NCBI RefSeq assembly: GCF_018861905.1
Contig: NZ_JAHLDU010000017.1
Span: 35,812-99,811, forward strand
DNA length: 64,000 nt
Direction: 5' to 3'
DNA from: Clostridium sp. DSM 17811
Lineage (GTDB): Bacteria; Bacillota; Clostridia; Clostridiales; Clostridiaceae
In this document: in pieces, positions 36,171 to 46,332 of the stretch
Layout: each line of letters starts with the position of its first letter
Numbering within the stretch: position 1 is the first letter of the stretch
The notes under the pieces: model-generated
Databases searched by the model: none
The model's input: the letters and a program-made list of their open reading frames with translations, nothing else
Told to the model about the DNA's origin: nothing
Program-made: the position numbers and the translations under genes

Positions 36171-38480
36171 CTATGGTAGTTTAACTTCTAATAAGTCATT
36201 TCCAGTTAAATAATAATCAGTTTCATAGACTAATAAGTTTATAGGCATTTCATTCTCGTTTTGTATTTGGAGGGTTTCTTTAGTAAATTTAATATTTAAA
36301 AGTGCACCTCTAAACATTATTTTGAAGGAACATGAGCACCAATGATCTGGAATAAATGGGTTTAAAATTAACTTGTTGTTAATAACTCTAAGCCCACCAA
36401 AACCATGTACTACTGCCATCCAAGTTCCAGCCATGCTAGTTGTATGACAGCCGTCTTTTGTGTCATTATTATAATTATCAAGGTCAAGTCTAGATGCTCT
36501 TAAATACATATCATAAGCTTTTTCATGATTCCCAATTTTAGCAGCGAGTATTGTATGAATACATGGGGACAAGGACGACTCATGTACAGTTCTTGGTTCA
36601 TAGAAATCGAAATTTCTTTTAATTGTGGCTATGTCATATTCCTGCTCAAATAAATAAATACCTTGAAGTACATCAGCTTGTTTTATAAAGCATGAGCGAA
36701 GTATTCTGTCCCATGACCAGTTTTGATTTATCGGAATATTTTTTTTGTCTAGATCTTTAACTAATATTTGCTCTTTATCCATGTAACCATCTTGTTGAAG
36801 GAAAATTCCATGTTCTTCATCATGAGGATAGTACATGTTCTTAATTATGTTTATCCAATTAACTATCTCATCATCCTTAAAATTAACCTTTGATTTTAAT
36901 TCATCTAATGTTTTACTTTCATGTTCACTTAAATAATTTATAACATTAAGGGTATACTGCATCGTCCAACAGGCAATTTTATTAGTATACCAATTATTAT
37001 TTACATTGTTTTCATACTCATTAGGTCCAGTAACACCTAAAATTACATATTTATTTTTTTTGCTTGAAAAAGTTGCCCTTTGAGCCCAGAACCTTGATAT
37101 AGCTATAAGTACCTCAAGACCAAATTCATAAAGGTAAGACTTGTCGCCAGTGTAGTTTACGTAATTGTATATAGCATAAGCTATGGCTCCATTTCTATGG
37201 ATTTCTTCAAAAGTTATTTCCCACTCGTTATGGCATTCCTCCCCATTCATTGTAACCATTGGATATAACGCCGCTCCATTTTTAAAACCTAATTTTTTTG
37301 CATTTTCTATAGCTTTGCCTAATTGGTTGTATCTATATAATAAAAGATTCTTTGATACTTTTTCCTTTGCTGTACTTAAATAGAAAGGAATGCAGTAAGC
37401 TTCAGTATCCCAGTAGGTTCCACCACCATATTTTTCACCTGTGAAACCTTTTGGACCTATGTTTAGTCTATAATCTTCCCCTGTATAGGTTTGATTTAAT
37501 TGAAATATATTAAATCTAATGCCTTGTTGAGCAGATACATCACCTTTTATAACTATATCACTTTCTCTCCACTTTTCACTCCAAGCCTTAGACTGTTCCT
37601 CTAGAAGCATCCCAAATCCATCTTTTTTAGCAATGCTTGCAAGTTCTCTAGTTATTTTAATTAATTCTGGTATTTTATAATATCTTGATGAGGTATTTGC
37701 AACATATTTATAAATTATAAGTTCATCGTTTTTATAACAATCGACTGAGACCGTATTTGAAACATATTTTTCGCCTTCGTTGAGTGTTACAATTGGTTTA
37801 ATTGTTTCACCATTTTTAGTTAGCTCAAAAGTCATGCTTGTACATATGTGAAAATCTAATTTCTTAGTTTTTAACATCACATATGATTCATAAGGTTTAG
37901 CTCCTTTTGAAATCTCATCCCAAAACGTTTCATCGTAGTTTGAATCACAGTTCACAACGTTTCCATCAAGGTAAGGCGAAAATTCTAATTTACCACTGAA
38001 ATTTAATAACCTAATGGAATACTTTATAACACCTATCTCACATCTTTCCATGCTTATAAATCTTTTAGAATTTACTTCAATCTCATTTCCATTTTCTAGT
38101 GTAGCCACAAAACTTCTTTTCAGATATCCTTCTTTCATATTCAAAACTCTTTTAAATTCACTAACACTACATTTAGCAAGATCTAAAGTAAGATCATTAA
38201 TTCTAATGTTTATTCCGATCCAATTTGTTGAGTTTAAAACCTTAGCAAAATATTCTGGATATCCATTTTTCCACCAACCAACTCTTGTTTTATCAGGATA
38301 GTAAACTCCAGCTATATAGTTTCCGCGAAGAGAGTTACCGCTATAGTCTTCTTCAAAATTTGCTCGTTGTCCCATAAACCCGTTACCTAAGCTGAAAATA
38401 CTCTCAGATATTTCGTTATTATCAGAATCAAATCCTTTTTCAATAATATTCCATTCATCAAGTTCATAATAATGTTTCAT
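36171..38480 (-). CDS. GH65 disaccharide phosphorylase (maltose phosphorylase-like)
   Basis: Inverting phosphorylase, 769 residues. It splits an alpha-linked glucose disaccharide with phosphate to glucose and beta-glucose-1-phosphate. The catalytic Glu is in ECHNEWEITFEEIHRNGA, and GEKYGGGTYWDTEAYCIPFY is the phosphate/sugar loop. I chose the ATG at 38480 behind a GGGGG site; an earlier start adds eight unlikely residues. The upstream beta-phosphoglucomutase gene matches the anomer produced. Maltose is favoured by the nearby malEFG-like genes, but kojibiose, nigerose or trehalose cannot be excluded. Confidence 0.93.
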   Translation of the reverse strand: MKHYYELDEWNIIEKGFDSDNNEISESIFSLGNGFMGQRANFEEDYSGNSLRGNYIAGVYYPDKTRVGWWKNGYPEYFAKVLNSTNWIGINIRINDLTLDLAKCSVSEFKRVLNMKEGYLKRSFVATLENGNEIEVNSKRFISMERCEIGVIKYSIRLLNFSGKLEFSPYLDGNVVNCDSNYDETFWDEISKGAKPYESYVMLKTKKLDFHICTSMTFELTKNGETIKPIVTLNEGEKYVSNTVSVDCYKNDELIIYKYVANTSSRYYKIPELIKITRELASIAKKDGFGMLLEEQSKAWSEKWRESDIVIKGDVSAQQGIRFNIFQLNQTYTGEDYRLNIGPKGFTGEKYGGGTYWDTEAYCIPFYLSTAKEKVSKNLLLYRYNQLGKAIENAKKLGFKNGAALYPMVTMNGEECHNEWEITFEEIHRNGAIAYAIYNYVNYTGDKSYLYEFGLEVLIAISRFWAQRATFSSKKNKYVILGVTGPNEYENNVNNNWYTNKIACWTMQYTLNVINYLSEHESKTLDELKSKVNFKDDEIVNWINIIKNMYYPHDEEHGIFLQQDGYMDKEQILVKDLDKKNIPINQNWSWDRILRSCFIKQADVLQGIYLFEQEYDIATIKRNFDFYEPRTVHESSLSPCIHTILAAKIGNHEKAYDMYLRASRLDLDNYNNDTKDGCHTTSMAGTWMAVVHGFGGLRVINNKLILNPFIPDHWCSCSFKIMFRGALLNIKFTKETLQIQNENEMPINLLVYETDYYLTGNDLLEVKLP

Positions 38481-38506
38481 TAAAATCCCCCTTGCTAGTC
38501 TCACAG

Positions 38507-39163
38507 TTAATTACTTAATAGTTCCAATTTATCAAAAGTCATATTAGAAAATCCCGAAAGGACTAAATTAGCTTTTTTTAGTATGTTTTTAGAACCTATA
38601 CCAATACAGTACATACCAGCATTAATAGCAGCATCGATGCCAGACTGTGCATCTTCAAAGACTATACACTGACAAGGTAATACTTCTAGTGCTAGTGCAC
38701 CCTTTAAAAAGACTTCAGGGTCTGGTTTTGTATTAGAAACTTTTGTACCATCAATGATAGCATCAAAATAATCTGTTAATTTTAAGTTGTTAAGGATAAG
38801 CATAGAATTCTTACTTGAAGAACCTAAGGCAATTTTTAGTCCATTTATTTTAATGCTTTTTAAAAAGTCTATAACTCCAGGTAAAATATCAGCGGGGGTT
38901 AGTTTAGAGATATATTCCACATACCAGATATTCTTTTTATCTGCTAGTTTAACTTTTGCATCATTATCTAATGTAATACCACCAATACCCAGTATGATTT
39001 CTAGGGAATTCATTCTACTTACGCCTTTTAGTCTCTCGTTGTCTTCTATAGAAAATTCAATGTTTAATTCTTTTGCTAGCCTTTTCCATGCTAAATAATG
39101 ATATTTAGCAGTATCAACTAATACGCCATCTAAATCAAATATCATTGCTTTAATGCTTCGCAT
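38507..39163 (-). CDS. pgmB: Beta-phosphoglucomutase
   Basis: HAD-family enzyme of about 218 residues converting beta-glucose-1-phosphate to glucose-6-phosphate. Motif I is MIFDLDGVLVDTAKYHYLAW with both aspartates; then the PgmB cap (LKGVSRMNSLEIIL), GSSSKNSMLIL (motif II), and VFEDAQSGIDAAINAGM (motif IV). Start is the ATG at 39163, behind AAGGAGA; an upstream start adds 28 non-family residues. It lies before GH65 with a gap of 26 bases, so the two form an operon that feeds glycolysis. Confidence 0.95.
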   Translation of the reverse strand: MRSIKAMIFDLDGVLVDTAKYHYLAWKRLAKELNIEFSIEDNERLKGVSRMNSLEIILGIGGITLDNDAKVKLADKKNIWYVEYISKLTPADILPGVIDFLKSIKINGLKIALGSSSKNSMLILNNLKLTDYFDAIIDGTKVSNTKPDPEVFLKGALALEVLPCQCIVFEDAQSGIDAAINAGMYCIGIGSKNILKKANLVLSGFSNMTFDKLELLSN

Positions 39164-39230
39164 ATAAGTCTCCTTTATTTTTATTTTACTGACATCTATA
39201 TTTATATAATAATATAAAATTATAGATTTG

Positions 39231-39244
39231 TGAATGCGTTTGCA
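39231..39244 (-). promoter_or_regulatory. LacI-type operator before pgmB-GH65
   Basis: Minus strand reads TGCAAACGCATTCA, with the GCAAACG core shared by sites at 42730 and 42863. It is 68 bases before pgmB and in the divergent region with the LacI gene. Confidence 0.6.
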
Positions 39245-39420
39245 CAAAATAATTTAATTTATTTTTTATTAACGTCATTATGGCTGTAATATACATAAAC
39301 TATCATTCTATTTAGCTACTTTAGAATGTGGCACTATTTGCATGAGTTACCTTGATTAATATCAAAATTAATAATATAATAAGCGTAGAATATTTTTACA
39401 AATTGGGAAGTGAAGGTAAC

Positions 39421-40425
39421 ATGTCAGTAACTATAAAAGATGTAGCAAAGCTCGCAAATGTATCACCATCAACAGTTTCAAGAGTACTTGCAGATAATCC
39501 TAGAATTAGCGATGAAACAAAACAAAGAGTATATAAAACAATGAAGGAAATAGATTACCATCCTAACGCAATAGCTAGGAGCCTAGTTAGTAAAACAACA
39601 AAGACTATAGGACTTATATTACCTAACACTGATGAAGATTTATTTGTTAATCCTTTTTTTATTCAGATTATGAGAGGCATAAGTCATTATGCTCAGAAAA
39701 AAGGATATTATATCATGTATACATACAGTAATAACGAAGACCAAGAAGTAGAACACATAGCAAGTTTGATAAATAGTAGAAGAGTTGACGGAATTATTCT
39801 GGCTGTAGCTCGAAAGGATGACAAATGCATTGCTTATTTGAAAGAAGCAGATTATCCTTTTGTAGTAATAGGTAAACCAGAAAATTCTGAAGGGGTTTTA
39901 TGGGTTGATAATGATAATTTTCATGCTATGTACAGTGTTGTCAATTATCTTATACAAAAGGGTGAGAGAAAGATTGCATTTATAGGAGGTTCACCTACAC
40001 TTAATGTAACTATAAATAGATTAGATGGTTACACGAGAGCTATGGATAATATTGGAGAAAAACTTGATGAAAATATGGTCCAAGTAGCTGAGTTTACAGA
40101 AAACAGTGGGTATGATGCTATGAAAAGAATCTTAAGTAAAGGGAGACCTACAGCTGTTGTTACCACTGATGATTTAATAGCATTTGGTGCATTAAAAGCT
40201 ATAAGTGAAGTGGTAGGCCAGCATATTTCAATTATTGGTTTTAATAATACTCCAATTGCAGCCTTTCGAAACCCAACGTTATCTTCAGTTGATATCAATT
40301 CTGAAAAATTAGGTTATTATGCAGTTAAGCTATTAATAAACAAATTAGAAAATGAGAAGCAAGATATCAATAATTATATTATTGATACAAAATTAGTAGA
40401 AAGAGATTCAACAAAAAAACTCTAG
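39421..40425 (+). CDS. LacI family transcriptional regulator (MalR-like)
   Basis: 334 residues: N-terminal helix-turn-helix and hinge (TIKDVAKLANVSPSTVSRVL, PNAIARSL) and a sugar-binding core (IGLILPNTDEDLF, TDDLIAFGALKA). It begins at the ATG at 39421 after GAAGG. The track of family starts supports this site, since MSVTIKDVAK is the usual opening. It is divergent from pgmB-GH65 and upstream of malEFG-like genes, so it is likely their regulator, acting at the GCAAACG sites. Effector unknown. Confidence 0.92.
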   Translation: MSVTIKDVAKLANVSPSTVSRVLADNPRISDETKQRVYKTMKEIDYHPNAIARSLVSKTTKTIGLILPNTDEDLFVNPFFIQIMRGISHYAQKKGYYIMYTYSNNEDQEVEHIASLINSRRVDGIILAVARKDDKCIAYLKEADYPFVVIGKPENSEGVLWVDNDNFHAMYSVVNYLIQKGERKIAFIGGSPTLNVTINRLDGYTRAMDNIGEKLDENMVQVAEFTENSGYDAMKRILSKGRPTAVVTTDDLIAFGALKAISEVVGQHISIIGFNNTPIAAFRNPTLSSVDINSEKLGYYAVKLLINKLENEKQDINNYIIDTKLVERDSTKKL

Positions 40426-40444
40426 ATATCTAGGGTTTTTTTTA
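40413..40444 (+). terminator. Terminator overlapping the LacI gene stop
   Basis: AAAAAACTCTAGA pairs with TCTAGGGTTTTTT, allowing T-G pairs, then a T run. The stop codon at 40423-40425 is in the stem. Confidence 0.75.
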
Positions 40445-40585
40445 TTGTAATAGCAAATTATATTTATATTGAACATTTTAATGAGTTATATTATAATTTA
40501 GTTAAATTATAAAAATAATTAAAACTATTTACATTGATGGAAATAGTTAGATTTATTTTTATAAATTTATAGGAGGCGCAAATTA

Positions 40586-41617
40586 ATGAACTCTTTTTTA
40601 TTCTCTACCCCTATAGAAACTCTTGATTATATAGGGAATCATCCTGACCTTTCATTTGTTATTTTTGCAGGTATTCCATTAATTAAAAGTTTATCTACAA
40701 CTGCCCCAGATAACGTCATTCTTTGCTCAACATCGGGTGAATTTTCTCCTAAAGGATATAAAGATAATGTAATTACGGGCTTTTCATATAATTCAGAGAT
40801 TGCTGAAATTGTTGAAATAATGTATCCACCGGCCAAAAGTCTTCAGCAACTCAAAAAATCATATGAAAAGGTAAAAAATAATCCTAATGCTTTTACTCTA
40901 TTGTTATGTGATGGTCTAGCTGCTATGGAAGAAAGTATAATTACTACTTTTTATTTTGCAGACCCTAATTTTAAAATTATTGGAGGAAGTGCTGGCGATA
41001 ATCTTAAATTTGAAAAAACTCTAATTTATATTGGTAAGAAAGAAGTACATAGTGTTGCTATTTTCTTTGATATGAAAAAACGAACACAGCTAATTAAAGA
41101 AAATATTTATATCCCTTCAGGAAAAAAATTATTGGTTACTGATGCAGATCCTATTAAACGTACTGTAAAAACTTTTAATAATAATTTAGCGACTGTAGAG
41201 TATGCCAAAATGTTAGGAATTAAGGAAGCTGATTTAGCTAATCATTTCATGAATAATCCCTTAGGGAAGGTTTCTAAAGATAGAATTTATATAGCATCAC
41301 CTATGAAGGTTAATCCAGATAAATCAATTACATTTTATTGCCAAATACTCCCTAATACCTTCGTTGAAGTTTTACAGCCTGCTAATTATAATTTAGTTAT
41401 GAAGGAAACAGTGACATCTGCTGTGTTTAAACCTAGTTTTGTTTTATCAATAAATTGTATTCTTCGTTCTTTAATGTTTTTAGATAAAAATTTATGGGGA
41501 AATGTAAGTTCGAACCTCCTATCTTTATGTGAAAATCAAACAGGATTTGTTAGTTATGGTGAACAATTCTACCAAAATCACTTTAATCAAACTATGGTAC
41601 TGTTACTAGTAGAATAA
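40586..41617 (+). CDS. FIST-domain sensory protein
   Basis: Cytoplasmic protein of 343 residues with FIST N and FIST C domains. Signatures are [15 protein letters not shown] and VITGFSY at the N-terminus, [22 protein letters not shown] in the middle and [12 protein letters not shown] / [14 protein letters not shown] at the C-terminus. FIST domains are thought to bind small ligands such as amino acids. The next gene, 16 bases later, encodes a membrane-free chemoreceptor that has no sensory domain of its own, so FIST probably provides the input. GGAGG ribosome site at 40572. Confidence 0.88.
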   Translation: MNSFLFSTPIETLDYIGNHPDLSFVIFAGIPLIKSLSTTAPDNVILCSTSGEFSPKGYKDNVITGFSYNSEIAEIVEIMYPPAKSLQQLKKSYEKVKNNPNAFTLLLCDGLAAMEESIITTFYFADPNFKIIGGSAGDNLKFEKTLIYIGKKEVHSVAIFFDMKKRTQLIKENIYIPSGKKLLVTDADPIKRTVKTFNNNLATVEYAKMLGIKEADLANHFMNNPLGKVSKDRIYIASPMKVNPDKSITFYCQILPNTFVEVLQPANYNLVMKETVTSAVFKPSFVLSINCILRSLMFLDKNLWGNVSSNLLSLCENQTGFVSYGEQFYQNHFNQTMVLLLVE

Positions 41618-41633
41618 GGGGAGGCATAATAAC

Positions 41634-42623
41634 ATGTTATTAAAATTTAAAAATAAAAATGGGAGCTCAAATAAGCAGGTTCAACCATATAATTTATTGA
41701 ATGAACCAAATTCTAAATCATCGGATTTTAAAAATTTAGAAGAAATTTTTGAACTAGCAAACCAAACTAATATACAAATTCATAATTTACTTAAAGAAGA
41801 AGGCACAATTACTTTCGGTTTTTCTGATCTTCTAAATGGTACTGGATGTACAACAAACCAAATTGAAGAAGTAGAAGCTTATTTAAAATTATTATCTCAA
41901 AATGCCTATGATACCCAAAGGCAAGTATCTACAGTTTTTAGTAGTTTAAGCCATTCATCGGAGGAAGTTAGTTCCGCTAAGTCTGGAATTAATGATTTAG
42001 CGAAGGAAATGAATAATGTTTCTACAGTATTTGAAAGTTTATTAAACCTTTTTAGCCAAATGCAAAGCCAATATACTAATATTAACAATTTTGCAACAAT
42101 TATTACGAGTATTGCCAGTCAAACTAATCTTCTTTCATTGAATGCTGCAATTGAAGCTGCTCGCGCAGGGGAAGCTGGGCGTGGTTTTTCTGTTGTAGCA
42201 AATGAGATTAAAAAATTATCTCAATCTACTAAAAATAGTGCAACAGACATAATGGATGCATTAAAAAATATGGATGTTATTATGGGCTCATTAAACAATA
42301 AATCTGTTGAAGGCAAAACAGTTATGACGAATACACTCCAGAATATTGATAAGTCTATTAGTCTTTTAGATAATATTGTAATAGCCGAGAATGGTGTTCA
42401 TGGACATATGCAAGAAGTTGAAGAATCACAAAATTTAAATATTCAAAAAATAGAGCAAATAAGTAAAAATTTGACTAACGTTGGTGAGCGTTCTAAGACT
42501 GAAGGAGAATATCTTGAAAAACTTATTTCATCAGTTCAAATAAAGTCAGATTACTATCTTCAAATTTTGAATCACTTAAATCAAATTAGTATTTTTAGTG
42601 AGCAAAATGAAAGTAACCGTTAA
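41634..42623 (+). CDS. Soluble chemoreceptor partnered with FIST protein
   Basis: 329 residues, no membrane segment. The hairpin tip [20 protein letters not shown] and [20 protein letters not shown] are the CheW/CheA-contact part of methyl-accepting proteins. The N-terminal 60 residues are not a known sensor and look partly disordered ([11 protein letters not shown]), so signal input probably comes from the FIST protein encoded just upstream. Ribosome site GGGGAGG at 41619-41625. The pair lies between a LacI gene and a maltose-type importer. Confidence 0.9.
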   Translation: MLLKFKNKNGSSNKQVQPYNLLNEPNSKSSDFKNLEEIFELANQTNIQIHNLLKEEGTITFGFSDLLNGTGCTTNQIEEVEAYLKLLSQNAYDTQRQVSTVFSSLSHSSEEVSSAKSGINDLAKEMNNVSTVFESLLNLFSQMQSQYTNINNFATIITSIASQTNLLSLNAAIEAARAGEAGRGFSVVANEIKKLSQSTKNSATDIMDALKNMDVIMGSLNNKSVEGKTVMTNTLQNIDKSISLLDNIVIAENGVHGHMQEVEESQNLNIQKIEQISKNLTNVGERSKTEGEYLEKLISSVQIKSDYYLQILNHLNQISIFSEQNESNR

Positions 42624-42670
42624 GTAGACATTATACATATAAATAATTAATCAAATTGGACAAAAACATA

Positions 42671-42720
42671 ATACATACTTATGTAATATACATTATTATA
42701 TAAGTATGTATATATTTTTT
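42671..42720 (+). terminator. Terminator after the FIST-chemoreceptor pair
   Basis: ATACATACTTAT (42671-42682) pairs with ATAAGTATGTAT (42700-42711) and is followed by ATATTTTTT. Confidence 0.75.
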
Positions 42721-42729
42721 ATCATTTTA

Positions 42730-42743
42730 TGCATTCGTTTGCG
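42730..42743 (-). promoter_or_regulatory. LacI-type operator, distal to malE
   Basis: Minus strand reads CGCAAACGAATGCA, sharing GCAAACG and TGCA-like ends with 39231 and 42863. Confidence 0.55.
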
Positions 42744-42862
42744 TGAAAAAATAGGAAGCAATAATAATTCTGTTGAGTATGGCAAATTAGAACTTAAAAA
42801 TAAAATAATTATTTTTGAAATTCAGTTTGACATGTAAAGAAATTAATAGTAAAATAAATTTA

Positions 42863-42876
42863 GGCAAACGGTTGCA
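42863..42876 (+). promoter_or_regulatory. LacI-type operator, proximal to malE
   Basis: GGCAAACGGTTGCA contains GCAAACG and a near-palindromic half GGTTGC. It lies about 110 bases before the malE-like start; a cre-like site follows 8 bases later. Confidence 0.6.
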
Positions 42877-42984
42877 TAGATAATTACAAACGTTTTCAAA
42901 TTTTCCATAAATGATAACTCATTTAAAATGTATCTAAGTAATTCCTGAATTTTTATTTTTCACAAATTTTAGGGGGGTAAAGAA

Positions 42985-44256
42985 ATGAAAAAGATTAAAT
43001 CAATTTTAGCTATTGCAATGATATCAACATTGGTAGTAGGAACGCTAGCGGGGTGTGGTAGTAAGGCGTCTACAAAATCATCATCAGTAGATTCAAGTAA
43101 GCCAGTAAGTTTAGCGTTTTGGGAACAAGATGATGCGACCGCACAAAAGACACTTGATAAATTAATTACTGATTTTCACACTGCAAACCCTACTATAACA
43201 GTTAAAAGAACACATTATGAGACTGAAGATTTAAGAAAAAATTTCTCAACGGCATCATTAGGTACAACAGGACCAGATATTGTATTATCACCAAACGATA
43301 ACCTTGGAGTATTTGTTCCAGGTAGCTTAGTACAACCTATTGATACTATTGTTGGAGCAGATTTTATGAAAACTTTAGACCCAAAAACATTAGAAGCTGG
43401 CAAGTTTACAGGAAAACAATATATGATTCCAGATAGAAATGGTAATGAAGTTTTGGTTTCTTACAATAAAAAATTAGTGAAAACTCCACCTAAAACTTTT
43501 GAAGAATTAGAAGCAATGGGATTACAACTTAAAAAAGAAGGTAAAGTTGATTATGGCTTAGTATTTAATGAAGTTGAACCATTTTTCTCAATTGGATTTT
43601 TAGGGGCTTATGGTGGTAAAGTATTTGACGATGTTAATGCGGCTTCACCTAAACCAACACTAAATACACCAGCTGTTACTCAGTGGATGACTTTTATGAA
43701 AAAAATACACAGCGAAGGTCTAATTCCTAAAGAATCTGATGCAACAGTTGCTGATAACTTATTCAAAGGTGGAAAAGCAGCATTTATAATCAACGGACCA
43801 TGGGGCTTTGCAGATTATAAGAAAGCTGGAATTGATTTAGGCATAATGTCAATACCTACGATAAATGGCAAATCTCCAGCACCTTATTCTGCAGTTAAAG
43901 GATACACAGTATCTGCAGGAGTAAAGGATGCAAATAAACTAGCTGCGGTCAAGAAATTCCTTATATTTGTAAACTCAAAAGATGCGCAGTTACAGATGGT
44001 TGATGCACATCAACAAATTCCGACTAATCTTGAGGCTATAAAAGATGCTAAGATTACTGGAAATCCACTAATAGCAGGGCAAAAAGATCAATTGTCTAAA
44101 GCTACACCAATGCCAAATATTACACAAATGAGAGCTATTTGGGATGCTATTAAACCAGTTCAGCAAAATGTATTGTCAGGAAAAACAAAACCTGAGGATG
44201 CAGGAGCAATTATGCAGAAGAAAGCTGAGGAAGGAATTAAAGCTTTAGGTTTATAA
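42985..44256 (+). CDS. Maltose/maltodextrin-binding lipoprotein, MalE type
   Basis: Extracellular binding protein of 423 residues. Lipobox TLAGC puts the modified Cys at 24; a Ser-rich linker follows. Family segments are GPDIVLSPNDNLGVF, AFIINGPWGFADYKKAG and NITQMRAIWDAIKP. Starch- or maltose-derived ligands are likely because the GH65/pgmB and LacI genes lie nearby. First gene of a three-gene importer; GGGGGG ribosome site at 42972. Confidence 0.93.
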   Translation: MKKIKSILAIAMISTLVVGTLAGCGSKASTKSSSVDSSKPVSLAFWEQDDATAQKTLDKLITDFHTANPTITVKRTHYETEDLRKNFSTASLGTTGPDIVLSPNDNLGVFVPGSLVQPIDTIVGADFMKTLDPKTLEAGKFTGKQYMIPDRNGNEVLVSYNKKLVKTPPKTFEELEAMGLQLKKEGKVDYGLVFNEVEPFFSIGFLGAYGGKVFDDVNAASPKPTLNTPAVTQWMTFMKKIHSEGLIPKESDATVADNLFKGGKAAFIINGPWGFADYKKAGIDLGIMSIPTINGKSPAPYSAVKGYTVSAGVKDANKLAAVKKFLIFVNSKDAQLQMVDAHQQIPTNLEAIKDAKITGNPLIAGQKDQLSKATPMPNITQMRAIWDAIKPVQQNVLSGKTKPEDAGAIMQKKAEEGIKALGL

Positions 44257-44312
44257 AATATATTTATAAAAGGGGAGAAATCCTCTTTTATTTTAAAGAA
44301 AGGAGTTTTGTC

Positions 44313-45242
44313 ATGAAGGGGACTGTCGAAAAATTAAAAAAGAAAAAAGGCAATGTTAGTTTAGGAATAGGACAAGGTAAGATGACACCTTTCTTTTTTT
44401 TAGCACCAGCTGTTATAGTTTTATTACTTGTTGTTGCTTATCCACTTATATATGAAATTATAATTTCATTTAAAAATGTAACTTTACTAAATTTAAAAAG
44501 TCAAAATTATCCTTGGGTTGGTCTTGATAATTACAAAAATATACTTAGTGATAGTTTATTTTATTCAACTTTAATAAGAACGATATTATGGACTGTTATT
44601 AATGTGGTTTTTCATGTTACCTTTGGATTGTTTTTCGCTATACTTTTAAACAGAAAATTACCGGGTAAGGCATTTATAAGAGTTTTGCTTATTTTACCTT
44701 GGGCAATACCACAATATATTGCTGCAATGACTTGGAAAGGTATGTATAATGTTGAATACGGTTCTGTTAATATCATTTTAACGCATATCTTTGGCAATAT
44801 GGCAGCTATTCCATGGTTATCTGTACCAAGCTGGACGTTTGTAGGGTGCATAATAACTAACATATGGCTTGGAATTCCTTTTATGATGATGATATCACTT
44901 GGTGGACTTTCAAGTATTCCAGAAGAATTATATGAAGCTGCAGATCTTGATGGGGCAACGGGTTTTCAAAAATTCAAAAGTATAACTTTACCACTTTTAA
45001 AACCTATACTCACTCCTGCTATAGTCCTTGGAACAGTATGGACATTTAATATGGTTAATATAATATATATAATTACGAGTGGTTCAGCTTCAGATGAATC
45101 TCAGATTCTTATAACTATGGTATTTAAGAGAGCATTCCAGTATTTCAGATATGGTCAATCAGCGGCACTTTCAGTAATTATATTCTTGATTTTATTAGCA
45201 TTTAGTACATTCTTTATTAGAGCTCAAAAATCAGAGGATTAG
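44313..45242 (+). CDS. Maltose-type ABC permease, MalF type
   Basis: 309 residues, six membrane segments. EAA loop EAADLDGATGFQKFKSITLP. Core segment WAIPQYIAAMTWKGMYN is typical of MalF without the large periplasmic loop of enteric MalF. Ribosome site AAAGGAG at 44299. No ATPase gene in this operon, so a shared one is expected. Eleven bases to the next start. Confidence 0.93.
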   Translation: MKGTVEKLKKKKGNVSLGIGQGKMTPFFFLAPAVIVLLLVVAYPLIYEIIISFKNVTLLNLKSQNYPWVGLDNYKNILSDSLFYSTLIRTILWTVINVVFHVTFGLFFAILLNRKLPGKAFIRVLLILPWAIPQYIAAMTWKGMYNVEYGSVNIILTHIFGNMAAIPWLSVPSWTFVGCIITNIWLGIPFMMMISLGGLSSIPEELYEAADLDGATGFQKFKSITLPLLKPILTPAIVLGTVWTFNMVNIIYIITSGSASDESQILITMVFKRAFQYFRYGQSAALSVIIFLILLAFSTFFIRAQKSED

Positions 45243-45253
45243 AGGTGAATTGT

Positions 45254-46117
45254 ATGAAAAGTAATAAATTTAGAGCAAAATTTAACAGGGGAGATTCTCC
45301 TTTAAAAATAATACTAATATATGCAATTTTAATAATTGCATGTATGTGCTCACTATATCCAATCTTAAATATATTAACAGTATCATTAAGACCATCAAAT
45401 GCATTGTTTACCAAATCTTTAAGTATAATTCCAGCGAATGCAACATTTGATAACTTTAAGCAAGCGTTTATACAATATGATATGTTAAATTGGCTTATTC
45501 ATAGTTTGATTGTGTCAAGTTTTTCTTGTGCTTTTAGTATAATTCTTTCTGTTACAGCTGGGTATGCATTTTCTAGGTTTAAATTTAGAGGTAAACAGAT
45601 GGGATTATCTTTGCTCTTAGTTACTCAGATGTTTCCATTAGCTATGACTTTGTTGCCTTTATATTTAATGATAATTAATTTAAATATGACAAATAGTTAT
45701 TTTGCATTGGCAGTAATTTACGTATCAACAGCAATTCCATTTAATATTTGGATGATGAAGGGATTCTATGATACCATTCCGAAGTCTCTTGAAGAGAGTG
45801 CTTATGTAGATGGAGCTTCGATATTTAGGTCCTTTTATCAAATAATATTACCACTTGCAAAACCAGCTGTTGCATTAACTGCATTATTCTCATTTATGGC
45901 AGCTTGGTCTGAGTATATAGTTGCAAGTGTAATCATAAATGACGCAGGAAAATTAACGTTACCTGTTGGGCTTGTAAGTATGCAAGGACAATTTTCAACT
46001 GCATGGGGTATATATTCAGCAGGTGCCTTAATTACAGCTGTCCCTGTAATGATATTATTTGTTTGTTTGTCTAAATATCTTGTTGGTGGGCTTACAGTAG
46101 GTAGTGTGAAGGGTTAG
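45254..46117 (+). CDS. Maltose-type ABC permease, MalG type
   Basis: 287 residues, six membrane segments. EAA loop EESAYVDGASIFRSFYQIILP and C-terminus LVGGLTVGSVKG are the MalG hallmarks. Start is the ATG at 45254, 8 bases after AGAGG; a GTG at 45245 overlaps that site. Last gene of the importer; terminator at 46134. Confidence 0.93.
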   Translation: MKSNKFRAKFNRGDSPLKIILIYAILIIACMCSLYPILNILTVSLRPSNALFTKSLSIIPANATFDNFKQAFIQYDMLNWLIHSLIVSSFSCAFSIILSVTAGYAFSRFKFRGKQMGLSLLLVTQMFPLAMTLLPLYLMIINLNMTNSYFALAVIYVSTAIPFNIWMMKGFYDTIPKSLEESAYVDGASIFRSFYQIILPLAKPAVALTALFSFMAAWSEYIVASVIINDAGKLTLPVGLVSMQGQFSTAWGIYSAGALITAVPVMILFVCLSKYLVGGLTVGSVKG

Positions 46118-46133
46118 TAGATAAAATATATGA

Positions 46134-46185
46134 GCTAAAAGTATGGTATTAGTTTAATGCCAAAACTTTTAGCTTGTTTTTTTAC
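46134..46185 (+). terminator. Terminator after the maltose importer
   Basis: GCTAAAAGT (46134-46142) pairs with ACTTTTAGC (46165-46173), with a second paired part inside (TGGTATTA/TAATGCCA), then TTGTTTTTTT. Confidence 0.88.
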
Positions 46186-46332
46186 TGTATTATATTTTTG
46201 CATATAAAGTTATAAGCAAGTGGTGTTATAATAAGCATAATCTATTATATTACATTTAAAATAAAGAGAAGCACTAAGAGGTAGTTTGTCATAGGTTGAT
46301 AATAGAAATATTTAATTAAGTAGGGAGTGATT

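Larger units (their letters stand above)
42624..42984. other. Intergenic region upstream of malE-like gene
   Basis: This 361-base stretch holds a hairpin terminator (42671-42720) for the chemoreceptor unit, two GCAAACG operators (42730-42743 and 42863-42876) and a weaker cre-like TACAAACGTTTTCA at 42885-42898 (two mismatches). No coding sequence is apparent. Confidence 0.65.

Noticed and set aside
42885..42898. TACAAACGTTTTCA as a full cre site
   Set aside because: Two mismatches to consensus in the left half; noted within the intergenic entry only.
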